Source of the DNA: Saccharopolyspora dendranthemae
GTDB taxonomy: Bacteria; Actinomycetota; Actinomycetes; Mycobacteriales; Pseudonocardiaceae
Assembly (NCBI RefSeq): GCF_007829955.1
Contig: NZ_VIWX01000001.1
Span: 558,001-622,000 of the forward strand
Length of the DNA stretch: 64,000 nucleotides
Direction: 5' to 3'
A model generated the notes under the pieces. That model was not told the origin of the DNA. It did no database searches and saw only the letters and a program-made list of their open reading frames with translations. A program made the position numbers and the translations under genes. Shown here in pieces: positions 51,846 through 62,305 of this stretch (positions within the stretch are counted from its first letter, which is position 1; every line of letters begins with the position of its first letter).

Positions 51846-53189
51846 ATGCCCACCGGACTCATCGCGCTCGCCGCGTTCATCGCCACCATCATCGTCTGGA
51901 ACGTCGCGTTCAAGCGGAACATGGGCGAGGCCATGCTCTTCGGCCTGCTGATCACCGCCGCGTTCGCCGGACTCGACGCGCCCGAAGCACTGCTCAACGG
52001 CATGCTGGGCGCGCTGGACGAGGAAGTCCTCTACGCCGCGATGGCGTTCGTGTTCATGGCCTACGTCATCGACCGGACCGGCCTCATCCAGAAGCTGCTC
52101 GGCATCCTCAACTCGCTGGTCGGACGCATCCGCGGCGGCCCCGTCGTCGTGGACACCTTCGGATCCGCGGTCATGGGCGCGCTGTCGGGATCGAACTCCG
52201 GCAACACCGCGGCGACCGGGGCCTTCACCGGCCCCTGGATGATCCGCACCGGTTGGAGCCCGGAGCGCAGCGCCACCGTCCTCGCGGGGAACGGCGGGCT
52301 GGGCGCCGCGTTGCCGCCGAGCTCGTCGATGGTCATCATGATCGGCTTCGCCGGCCCGATGGTGACCACCGGCCAGATCTACCTCGCCCTGCTGTGCGCG
52401 GGGGCGTACCAGGTGGCGTGGCGGCTGCTGCTCGTCGCCCACTTCGTCCGCCGCGACGGGATCCAGCGCTCGCCCGACGAGGACCTCCGGCCGCTGCGGG
52501 ACGCGCTGCGCGAGGGCGGGGCCGCGACGCTGATCGTGCTCGGCGCGATCGTCCCGATCGGCATCACCGTCGGTCCGGTCGCCGAGTTCCTGACGCACCG
52601 CACCCCGATAGGTCAGGCGCTGGAGGACATCGAGATCCTCACCTGGATCCCGGTGCTCATCACCGCTCTGGCGCTTCTCGTGGGCCGCCGCGAACTCCCG
52701 CGCGGAGCGCGCGCGTGGCACGACTGGCTGGCCGGGGCGATGCCGCGCTTCACCAGCATCGGAGCGCTGCTGTTCTTCGCGGTCGCCGCCAGCGAGATCC
52801 TCGGCGAGCTGGGACTGGCCCAGGACATCGACGGCATCCTCGCCGGACTGCAGCTCAACCAGTACGTGATGGCCCTGCTGGTCGGCGTGCTGGTGGCCGT
52901 GGTCGCGGGCCCGCTGTCGTCCACGGCGACGCTCACCGCGGTCGGGCACGTCGCGTTGCTGTCGCTGGTGTCGGTCGGGGTGGATCCCGTCCTGGCGGTC
53001 ACGGCGATCCTGGTGTTCGCCTCGACCGAGGGCGCCTCTCCCCCGGCCTCCGGGTCGATCTTCGTGGCGGCGGGCATCACCGGGGCCGAACCGGAGAAGA
53101 CCTTCTTCCCGCTGATCGCCTACTACATGGTCCCGATCATGCTGATCGGCTGCCTGATCGCCTGGGGCGCTCTGCCCGTCCTGCGCTGA
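51846..53189 (+). CDS. TRAP-type transporter large permease-like protein
   Basis: A 447-residue membrane protein with about 11-12 predicted segments. The pattern GALSGSNSGNTAATGAFTGPWMIRTGWSPERSATVLAGNGGLGAALPPSSSMVIMIG is that of DctM/TRAP large permeases. No DctP binding protein gene is adjacent; the only small-subunit candidate is the 84-residue protein downstream. It probably imports the organic acid metabolised by the fusion enzyme encoded 46 bases upstream. Confidence 0.78.
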   Translation: MPTGLIALAAFIATIIVWNVAFKRNMGEAMLFGLLITAAFAGLDAPEALLNGMLGALDEEVLYAAMAFVFMAYVIDRTGLIQKLLGILNSLVGRIRGGPVVVDTFGSAVMGALSGSNSGNTAATGAFTGPWMIRTGWSPERSATVLAGNGGLGAALPPSSSMVIMIGFAGPMVTTGQIYLALLCAGAYQVAWRLLLVAHFVRRDGIQRSPDEDLRPLRDALREGGAATLIVLGAIVPIGITVGPVAEFLTHRTPIGQALEDIEILTWIPVLITALALLVGRRELPRGARAWHDWLAGAMPRFTSIGALLFFAVAASEILGELGLAQDIDGILAGLQLNQYVMALLVGVLVAVVAGPLSSTATLTAVGHVALLSLVSVGVDPVLAVTAILVFASTEGASPPASGSIFVAAGITGAEPEKTFFPLIAYYMVPIMLIGCLIAWGALPVLR

Positions 53190-53214
53190 GAACCGCTACG
53201 CACGAGGAGTTCCC

Positions 53215-53469
53215 ATGCCCACCACCACGAAGTCCAGCCGCGCCCGGGTGGCGTGCAGGACCGCGTTCATCCTGACCCTGCTGATCTTCCTCGCCCTGGC
53301 CGCGGCGCTGGTCGCGATCCAGCTCGCCGGGCTGGTCCTCCTCCAGCCCAGCTGGATCACCTGGGCGTCGGACACCCTGCTCACCCCCAGCATCGCCGCG
53401 GCCGTCCTGTTCGGACTCGTCGCGTTCATCGGTGGCTACTTCGCCGCGGAGGAACCTGCCGGGGACTGA
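53215..53469 (+). CDS. small membrane protein with two predicted segments
   Basis: An 84-residue protein with hydrophobic segments at about 18-41 (FILTLLIFLALAAALVAIQL) and 54-75 (TPSIAAAVLFGLVAFIGGYF). GAGGAG precedes the ATG and it lies 25 bases after the TRAP-type permease. I recognise no family; it is half the size of a DctQ subunit. It may be an accessory subunit of the permease. Confidence 0.6.
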   Translation: MPTTTKSSRARVACRTAFILTLLIFLALAAALVAIQLAGLVLLQPSWITWASDTLLTPSIAAAVLFGLVAFIGGYFAAEEPAGD

Positions 53470-53472
53470 AGA

Positions 53473-53493
53473 GCTGTCTCAAAGTGAGACAGC
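53473..53493. promoter_or_regulatory. palindromic site upstream of SDR gene
   Basis: GCTGTCTC-AAAGT-GAGACAGC, a perfect 8-bp inverted repeat. It may be an operator for the SDR gene (88 bases downstream) or an attenuating hairpin after the small membrane protein gene. A U-tract is absent, favouring an operator. Confidence 0.45.
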
Positions 53494-53580
53494 CGAGGCC
53501 TGCCCGGCATCGGGCTCGGTGCCTAGCCTCGCCGGCGGATGTGAACGCAGACCCACGCCACGAGGAAACGGAGAATCCCG

Positions 53581-54372
53581 ATGGCCGCTCAGGACAGGTC
53601 CCGCGTAGTGCTCGTCACCGGCGCCGCGCGGGGGATCGGCAAGGGGATCGCGCTGCGGCTGGCCGCGGACGGTCACGACGTCGCCGTCAACGACGTCGCG
53701 GCCAACGCCGATCAGCTCCAGTCGGTCGCCGCCGAGATCACCGCGCTGGGCAGGCGCTCGGCCGTCCTGCCCGCCGACGTCGCCGACGCGGGCGCCGTGC
53801 AGGACATGGTGCAGGGCGTGGCCGACGAGCTCGGCCGGCTCGACGTGATGGTGGCCAACGCCGGTATCGCGCACGTGAAACCGCTGCTGGAGGTGACGCC
53901 GGAGGAGTTCGACGAGCTGATGTCGATCAACCTGCGCGGCGTGCACCTCTGCTACAACGCCGCCGCCAGGAAGATGATCGAGCAGGGTGACGGCGGCAAG
54001 ATCATCGGTGCTTCCTCGATCGTCGGCTACCGCCCGTTCCCGCTGCTGGCGCACTACTCCGCCTCGAAGTGGGCGGTGCGCGGCCTGACCCAGGCCGCCG
54101 CGATGGAGTGGGCGCAGTACGGCATCACCGTCAACGCCTACTGCCCCGGCATCGTCGGCACGGCGATGTGGGACCACATCGACGAGAAGCTCGCCGAGCA
54201 CGAGGGACTCCGCAAGGGCGCGGCCATCGACAAGTACTCGGAGCTGATCCACCTCGGCCGGGTCTCCGTCCCCGAGGACGTGGCGTCGTTCGTCTCCTAC
54301 CTCGCCTCCGCCGACTCCGACTACATGACCGGCCAATCGGTGATGATCGACGGCGGCATCCAGTTCTCCTGA
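53581..54372 (+). CDS. short-chain dehydrogenase/reductase, acetoin reductase-like
   Basis: A 263-residue classical SDR. It has the cofactor motif VLVTGAARGIGKGIAL, NAG at about residue 94, and the catalytic Ser-Tyr-Lys in ASSIVGYRPFPLLAHYSASKWA. The C-terminal part (MWDHIDEKLAEHEG...GRVSVPEDVASFVSYLASADSDYMTGQSVMIDGG) resembles acetoin/diacetyl reductases. In this cluster it could instead act on the sugar- or hydroxy-acid substrate. Preceded by the palindrome at 53473-53493, so perhaps separately regulated. Confidence 0.82.
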   Translation: MAAQDRSRVVLVTGAARGIGKGIALRLAADGHDVAVNDVAANADQLQSVAAEITALGRRSAVLPADVADAGAVQDMVQGVADELGRLDVMVANAGIAHVKPLLEVTPEEFDELMSINLRGVHLCYNAAARKMIEQGDGGKIIGASSIVGYRPFPLLAHYSASKWAVRGLTQAAAMEWAQYGITVNAYCPGIVGTAMWDHIDEKLAEHEGLRKGAAIDKYSELIHLGRVSVPEDVASFVSYLASADSDYMTGQSVMIDGGIQFS

Positions 54373-54380
54373 CGCACGCG

Positions 54381-54413
54381 CTCGTCCCACCGGCCCGGCG
54401 CCGGTGGGACGAG
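54381..54413. terminator. hairpin between SDR and sulfatase genes
   Basis: Perfect 14-bp arms CTCGTCCCACCGGC (54381-54394) and its complement (54400-54413) with loop CCGGC, between convergent genes. Confidence 0.8.
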
Positions 54414-54444
54414 GCATCACCACGGTTGCGGCACGAGCGCGTGA

Positions 54445-55941
54445 TCAGGGCTGGTAGGTGCTTTCGTCCAAGCCGCTGAGGGTGGGGTCGTAGGCGATCT
54501 CGCCGACCTCGTACATCGAGGTCATCCAGTGGTAGAAGTTGTCGCCCCGGTCGCGGAGGAGTTCGTAGAGCCGTCGCATCAGGCGACCTCGGACCTCCGC
54601 CATCTCCGGGTGCGGGTAGCGGTTGATGAGCTCGTCGGGGTCCGTTTCCAGGTCGTAGAGCTCGTTGACCGAGTCCGGGTTGACCACGAGCTTGTACCGG
54701 TCGGTGCGCAGCATCCGCTGGGGGTACGGGAAGTGATGTCCGTGGAACTCGCAGACGATCTCCTCGGGCCAGCCCTCGCCGTCCTCATCGGACACCAGCG
54801 GGAGCAGGCTCCGGGAATCCACGGCGAGTTCCGGGTCGATGCCGGCGAGTTCGAGGATGGTGGCGGTGCAGTCCAGGAGGCTGACGAACTCCGAGCGCAC
54901 CACTCCCCCGGGCTCGCCCGGAACGCGCACGATGCCCGGTGTCCGGTAGATGTCCTCGTACATCGCCGGCCCCTTGTCGTGCAGCCGGTGGGCACCGGTG
55001 AACTCGCCGTGGTCGCAGGTGAAGAACACCGCGGTGTCGTCGGCCAGTCCCAGGCGTTGCATCGCTTCCAGTACTCGCCCGATCTCGTGGTCGATGAGCG
55101 CCACGTACCCCCAGTACGCGGCGATCAACTTGCGGGTGGTCTCCAGCGGCATCGTGTCGAACGTCCAGTGCGCGCTGTAGTTCTGCTGCACCGGGGGTTT
55201 TCCGTGGAAGGTCTCGGCGACCGAACGCGGCAGCGGCACCTCCTCCGGATCGAACATGTCGAAGTACTCGTCGGGGATGATGTAGGGCAGGTGGGGGCCG
55301 AAGAAGCTCAGCTCCAGGAAGAACGGCTTCTCGCGCTCGTGCACGTCGGCTGCGTAGCGCTCCATCATCTCGATGGTGCGGGTGGCCAGGTAGTGCTCGA
55401 AGGTCGCCTCGACCGGCTGGTGCAGCCGGGCCGCCAGGAGGTTGCCCGGCCCGCCGTTGGGCAGGGTGCCGCGGATGCGGTCGCTGATCTCGTAGGGCGG
55501 CAGGTCGTTCTCGGCGAGGTAGGCCAGGTAGTCGGGGTGCTCGACCGGGTTGTGCCAACCCGGCAGGTCCGGACCGTCGAACCCGAAGCGCCCCGCGTCC
55601 TTCTCCGTCCCGATGTGCCACTTGCCGATGAGACCGCAGTTGTACCCGTTGGCGCGCAACGACTCCGAGAAGGTGAACTGCCCGTCGGGCAGGTCCTCGA
55701 TGTACCCGACGTTGCGCTCGTGGTTGGCCAGCAGCTTGTGCCGGAACGGCGCCTGACCGGTGAGCAGGCTGGCGCGGGCGGGAGTGCAGATGGCCGTCGG
55801 CGTGTACCAGCGGTCGAACCGGGTGCCGCCGGCGGCGAGCGCGTCGAGGTTCGGCGTCGCGGCCATCGGGTTGCCGTAGGCACCGAGGGTGTCGGTCCGG
55901 TGCTGGTCGGTCATCAGGAACAGGATGTTGCGCTGGTTCAT
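54445..55941 (-). CDS. type I sulfatase
   Basis: A 498-residue sulfatase. The C-x-P-x-R signature CTPARASLLTG places the formylglycine precursor at Cys52. Metal and active-site residues occur in MTDQHRTD, GKWHIG and CDHGEFTGAHR. No signal peptide is visible, so it acts in the cytoplasm on an imported sulfate ester. Its start overlaps the stop of the binding-protein gene (ATGA), tying it to the ABC importer. Substrate not identifiable; the maturation enzyme is not in the window. Confidence 0.88.
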   Translation of the reverse strand: MNQRNILFLMTDQHRTDTLGAYGNPMAATPNLDALAAGGTRFDRWYTPTAICTPARASLLTGQAPFRHKLLANHERNVGYIEDLPDGQFTFSESLRANGYNCGLIGKWHIGTEKDAGRFGFDGPDLPGWHNPVEHPDYLAYLAENDLPPYEISDRIRGTLPNGGPGNLLAARLHQPVEATFEHYLATRTIEMMERYAADVHEREKPFFLELSFFGPHLPYIIPDEYFDMFDPEEVPLPRSVAETFHGKPPVQQNYSAHWTFDTMPLETTRKLIAAYWGYVALIDHEIGRVLEAMQRLGLADDTAVFFTCDHGEFTGAHRLHDKGPAMYEDIYRTPGIVRVPGEPGGVVRSEFVSLLDCTATILELAGIDPELAVDSRSLLPLVSDEDGEGWPEEIVCEFHGHHFPYPQRMLRTDRYKLVVNPDSVNELYDLETDPDELINRYPHPEMAEVRGRLMRRLYELLRDRGDNFYHWMTSMYEVGEIAYDPTLSGLDESTYQP

Positions 55942-56921
55942 CGATTTCCCGCCGAGGTGAACAGTTCTCCGGTGTAGTACTCCTGCGGTCCGGTGCTCTG
56001 CTCGAGCTGCCCGGTTCCGGTGAAGTAGGCGTCCATCGCCGACAGCCAGCGCTGCGCGGTTCCGTCGCCGGTGATTCGGTCCAGCTCATCGACGCCGAGC
56101 GCCTTCACGTTGGCGGCGTCGGCGCGGACCTGCGCCGGGTCCTTGTCCAGCATGTCCGCGGTGAGTTCGATGGTGCGCTTGGCGTTGTCGGTCCGGTACC
56201 GCATCGCGTCCCGCAGGACCGCCAGCACCCGGCGGGCCTTGTCCTGCTGTCCGGTCACCACCTCGTTGCCCGCCACGAACGCGGTCGGGAACTCCATCTG
56301 CCCGGTGAAGTCGGAGTTCTTGACCAGTTCGACGAGCCCCGGCACCTGCTTCTTGATCGTGTCGATCGCCGGGTACCAGAAGCCGGCGGCATCGATGCGC
56401 TGTGCGGAGAAGGCGGACACGATCGTGGATGCGTCCATCGGCACGATCCTGACGTCGTTCTTGGTCATCCCGGCGTTGCGCAGCGCGAGGTCCAGGATCA
56501 TCTCGCCGGAGGTGCCCTGCGGGACTCCGACCGTCTTCCCACGCAGGTCCGCCACGCTGGTGATGCCCGGCTGAGCGATCACGCGGTCGGCGTTGCCGAG
56601 CGTGTTCAGGGCGACGACCTTGGCCTGCCCGGAAGCGGGCAGCCACATCGCGCCGGGACCGATGTAGCCGAAGTCGAGATCACCGCTGCCCAGTGCCTGG
56701 ATCTGCAGCGGCCCGTTGTTGAACACGCTGGCCGTGGCGGTGAGACCGTGCTTCTCCCAGAGTTTCTGGTCCTCGGCCACCGCCAGCAGGCTGGCACCGT
56801 TGTAGTCGCCGATGTAGCCGAACCGGACCTCGTTCGCCTCGTCCGAACCGCCACCGCACCCGGTCAGCACCACGACGAGCGCGGCGAGCAACGCGGCGAT
56901 CCCCTTCTTGCTCCAGCTCAT
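55938..56921 (-). CDS. ABC transporter substrate-binding lipoprotein (SsuA/NMT1 type)
   Basis: A 327-residue lipoprotein with lipobox LTGC (Cys22). The fold is that of the SsuA/TauA/ThiY group (RFGYIGDYNGASLLAVAED; GVPQGTSGEMILDLAL). It should capture a sulfonate- or sulfate ester-like anion outside the cell. The start overlaps the ATPase stop (ATGA) and the stop overlaps the sulfatase start, so four proteins are translationally linked. Confidence 0.87.
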   Translation of the reverse strand: MSWSKKGIAALLAALVVVLTGCGGGSDEANEVRFGYIGDYNGASLLAVAEDQKLWEKHGLTATASVFNNGPLQIQALGSGDLDFGYIGPGAMWLPASGQAKVVALNTLGNADRVIAQPGITSVADLRGKTVGVPQGTSGEMILDLALRNAGMTKNDVRIVPMDASTIVSAFSAQRIDAAGFWYPAIDTIKKQVPGLVELVKNSDFTGQMEFPTAFVAGNEVVTGQQDKARRVLAVLRDAMRYRTDNAKRTIELTADMLDKDPAQVRADAANVKALGVDELDRITGDGTAQRWLSAMDAYFTGTGQLEQSTGPQEYYTGELFTSAGNR

Positions 56922-57712
56922 GATGTCCTCTCAGCCGTTGCGGCGCGCTCGTCGTCCTGGTGGTACACGGAGTTCCAGACACGGTTGCGCAGCGCCGTGA
57001 ACTCGGGGCTCAACCGGACCTCTTCGCTGCGCGGATGCGGCAGATCGACCCCGACGACGTCGTAGATGCGACCGGGCCGGGAGGCCATCACGATCACGCG
57101 GTCGGCCAGGTACACGGCCTCGTCGACGTCGTGGGTGATGAACAGGACCGTTCGCCGTTCCCGGTCCCAGGCGCTCAACAGCTGCTCCTGCAGCTTGACG
57201 CGGGTCAGCGCGTCGAGCGCGCCGAAGGGCTCGTCCATCAGCAGGATCGCGGGGTTCACGGCGTAGGCGCGGGCGATGGCGCAGCGCTGCCGCATCCCGC
57301 CGGACAGCGCCTTGGGCAGCACGTCGGCGAACTCCGAGAGCCCGACGACGTCGATGAAGTGCGCTGCGCGCCTGCGCCTTTCGTCCCGCGGCACGCCCGC
57401 GATCTTCAGGCCGAACTCGACGTTGCCGCGCACGGTCAGCCACGGGAACAGCGCGTACTGCTGGAAGATCACGCCGCGGTCGGGCCCCGGCCCGGAGACC
57501 TCGGCCCCGTCGACCAGGGCACGCCCCTCGTCCGGTTCCTCCAGCCCGGCGAGGATGTTGAGCAGCGTGCTCTTGCCGCAGCCCGAGGGGCCGACGACGG
57601 TGACGAACTCGTTGTCGGCGATCTCCAGCGACACGTCGTCGAGCGCGACGAACCGCTCGCGCGCGAGGCTGAAGGTCTTGCCGACGTTCTCCAGGGCGAT
57701 CTTGGGGTTCAC
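56918..57712 (-). CDS. ABC transporter ATP-binding protein (SsuB type)
   Basis: A 264-residue ATPase. Walker A is [11 protein letters not shown], the signature LSGGMRQR, Walker B ILLMDEP, and the switch His is in [11 protein letters not shown] 57712 overlaps the permease stop (GTGA) with GGAGAGG just upstream; an ATG at 57727 is the alternative. It energises the sulfonate/sulfate-ester-type importer encoded around it. Confidence 0.9.
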   Translation of the reverse strand: MNPKIALENVGKTFSLARERFVALDDVSLEIADNEFVTVVGPSGCGKSTLLNILAGLEEPDEGRALVDGAEVSGPGPDRGVIFQQYALFPWLTVRGNVEFGLKIAGVPRDERRRRAAHFIDVVGLSEFADVLPKALSGGMRQRCAIARAYAVNPAILLMDEPFGALDALTRVKLQEQLLSAWDRERRTVLFITHDVDEAVYLADRVIVMASRPGRIYDVVGVDLPHPRSEEVRLSPEFTALRNRVWNSVYHQDDERAATAERTS

Positions 57713-58512
57713 GGCCTCTCCTGCCATCCGGTCAGCTTGCGTTCGGCGAGCAGCAGCAACCGGTCCATGACCAGCCCCAGGAGCCCGATGGCGATCAAGC
57801 TGACGAAGATCGTCGGCAGGTCGTAGTACAGCTGGGCGTTTTGCATCCGGAAACCGAGGCCCTCCTGGGCCGCGATGAGCTCCGCGGCGACCACCGTCGC
57901 CCACGCCGAGCCGAGACCGACGCGCATGCCGACCAGGATGAACGGCGCCGAAGCCGGCACCACGACCTTGCCGAAGATGGTCGCGTCACCCGCGCCGAGC
58001 ACCCGTGCCGCGTTGATCAGCGTCGGGTCGACCGTGACCACGCCCTGCAGCGTCGAGATGACGCAGGCCAGGAACGCGGCCAGGAAGATCACGAAGATCT
58101 TCGGGACCTCGCCGATGCCCATCAGCACGATGGCCAGCGGGATGATCGCCAGCGGCGGGATCGTGCGGAAGAACTGCACCCACGGTTCGGCGAGCGCCCG
58201 CACCGGCCGGTACCAGCCCATCAGGAATCCCACGGCGACCGCCAGCGCGGAGCCCAGCGCGAAGCCGGCCAGAACGCGCGCGAGGCTCGCCAGGGTGTCG
58301 TCGAGCAACGTGCCCTCGACGAGCATGTCGGCGGCTCGAGCCGCGACCTCGGGTGGTGACGGGATCTTGACGCCGAGCGCCGACACCGCCCACCACGCGG
58401 CAACTCCGAGCAGGACCGAGGCCGCGTTGAGCGCGAGCGGTGCGCTGCGGCGGCGCGGCGCGGGCCGCGGTCCCGCCTTCGACGCGGTGTCGCGCTCGCT
58501 GAGGACTGCCAT
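57709..58512 (-). CDS. ABC transporter permease (SsuC type)
   Basis: A 267-residue permease with about six membrane segments. The conserved cytoplasmic loop is [44 protein letters not shown]. It is the first gene of the importer, 69 bases after the ROK regulator gene in the same direction. That gap shows no strong hairpin, so read-through from the regulator is possible. Confidence 0.9.
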   Translation of the reverse strand: MAVLSERDTASKAGPRPAPRRRSAPLALNAASVLLGVAAWWAVSALGVKIPSPPEVAARAADMLVEGTLLDDTLASLARVLAGFALGSALAVAVGFLMGWYRPVRALAEPWVQFFRTIPPLAIIPLAIVLMGIGEVPKIFVIFLAAFLACVISTLQGVVTVDPTLINAARVLGAGDATIFGKVVVPASAPFILVGMRVGLGSAWATVVAAELIAAQEGLGFRMQNAQLYYDLPTIFVSLIAIGLLGLVMDRLLLLAERKLTGWQERP

Positions 58513-58581
58513 GGTCAGGACTCCTTCGACGGGCGTTCCGGCGCCCGCACCGCAGGTGAAGCCATCTCGGGAAACAACTCC

Positions 58582-59802
58582 TCACGCCGGCAGCGCGCGG
58601 ACGGGCGCCGGTTCCGGTTGGTCGGCCAGCATCGGCGCGCTGCGGAAGAGCGCGGCCAGCGCGCCGATGGCGCCGTCGTCGTCGGCGAGCCGCGCGGCCC
58701 GGACGACGGGCCTCGCCGCGACCCACGGGAACAGCTCCTCGCCGAGGGTCTCGCTGGTCCGCTCGACGAGAGCCGGTGTCAGGCGGGCGATCTCGCCCCC
58801 TATCACGATCTCGGCCGGGTTGAACACCATCGCCACCGTTCCCACCACCGCGCCGACCGCCGAGGCGGCCTCGCGCAGCACCTGCTTGACGACCGGATCC
58901 GCGGAGCTCGCGAGCTCGTCGATCGATCCGATGTCGGCGCCGCGCTCCCGGCAGGCCGCGAGCATCGAGGGGACCGACGCGACCGTCTTCAGGCATCCGC
59001 TCTTCCCGCAGCGGCATCGCGCACCACCCGGAGCGACGGTGACGTGCCCGAGCTCCCCGGCCAGCCCGGTCGCGCCGGAGACGATCTGACCGCCGATCAC
59101 CAGCGCGCCACCGACGCCATCGGAAAGCCTCACGTAGAGCAGGTTCTCGTCGTCCGCGCCGCCCGCCAGCGCCTCCGCCAGCGCGGCGAACCGGGTGTTG
59201 TTCTCCACGATCACCGAAGCGCCGAAGCGTTCCGCGAAGGAGACGTCCACGTCGTCGCGCGCGGCGGCGAACCCGGTACCGAAGGCACCGTCCGGGGCGA
59301 GCGGCGCCGACGAACGCGGGTGCGGCCCGGTGACGCCGATGCCGATCCCCTGCAAGGCGCGGAAGTGCACGCCGCGTTCGACGCTGAGCCGGTCGATGAG
59401 GTCGAAGGCGATGCTGATCCGCTCCGGCCAGCCGGTGCTGTCGGGATAGGCCTGCCGCCCGGACACCACCACCTCGTGGGAGGCGTCGGCCACGGCCACG
59501 CGCACTCTGCGGTGGCCGAAGTCCACCCCCATGAACTGCCCGGAATCGGGGTCCAGCACCAGCCGCTCGGCAGGTCTGCCGCTGCCCGCGCGCGAAGCGG
59601 CGTCGGTGTCGAGCACGACGACGGAGCCGTGCCGCAGCAGGTCACGGGTGATCTCCGAGATCGTGGTGCGCGACAGGCCCACCGCCTCGGCGAGCTCACC
59701 CCGGCTCAGCGCACCCCGCTCGCGGAGCGCGCGCAGCACCCGCTCCTGGTGGCTGTGACGCACCAGGGCGTGCGCCTCGCCTGGCATTCGCATGCCCGCC
59801 AT
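58582..59802 (-). CDS. ROK family transcriptional regulator
   Basis: A 406-residue repressor. The N-terminal winged HTH (about 18-75) reads ALRERGALSRGELAEAVGLSRTTISEITRDLL. The ROK sugar-kinase-like domain follows (about 85-385), with the zinc site CRCGKSGC and ELGHVTVAPGG. ROK repressors usually sense sugars or sugar phosphates, so the sulfatase module downstream may serve a sulfated sugar. That is inference. Several Met codons at the start (59802, 59793, 59787) are possible. Confidence 0.85.
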   Translation of the reverse strand: MAGMRMPGEAHALVRHSHQERVLRALRERGALSRGELAEAVGLSRTTISEITRDLLRHGSVVVLDTDAASRAGSGRPAERLVLDPDSGQFMGVDFGHRRVRVAVADASHEVVVSGRQAYPDSTGWPERISIAFDLIDRLSVERGVHFRALQGIGIGVTGPHPRSSAPLAPDGAFGTGFAAARDDVDVSFAERFGASVIVENNTRFAALAEALAGGADDENLLYVRLSDGVGGALVIGGQIVSGATGLAGELGHVTVAPGGARCRCGKSGCLKTVASVPSMLAACRERGADIGSIDELASSADPVVKQVLREAASAVGAVVGTVAMVFNPAEIVIGGEIARLTPALVERTSETLGEELFPWVAARPVVRAARLADDDGAIGALAALFRSAPMLADQPEPAPVRALPA

Positions 59803-59941
59803 GCTCGAGGGACGTCATTTTTCCGGCAAGACTCCGACAGAATTGTTCCGGGGAGTGGAACTCCACCGACGCTCAACAGCACCCCTTGCGCCGCTGGTCC
59901 CGCTGATCTCCGAGCGCGAGAATCCCCCTTTCGAAGCATTT

Positions 59942-60009
59942 CCCAGTTTTAGTCCAAACCGAGGACCTTCGATGCCCGAAATGTCGGCTCAGTTATGACT
60001 AAAACTGGG
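59942..60009. repeat. 68-bp palindromic repeat, copy 4
   Basis: An intact copy, CCCAGTTTTAGTC...GACTAAAACTGGG. It is nearly the same as copy 1 once the IS30 element is removed. Flanking CATTT and AAATG extend the palindrome by five bases. It lies in the 244-base gap between the ROK gene start and the cholesterol oxidase gene end. No large module adjoins it and nothing else is seen in the gap. Confidence 0.88.
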
Positions 60010-60046
60010 AAATGTGGGGGACGTGACCTCGGCGTGGTGCGGAGGG

Positions 60047-62273
<2,227 letters not shown>

Positions 62274-62305
62274 CGGGGCAGTATGCGGTGTCCGCTTTCG
62301 CCCGA

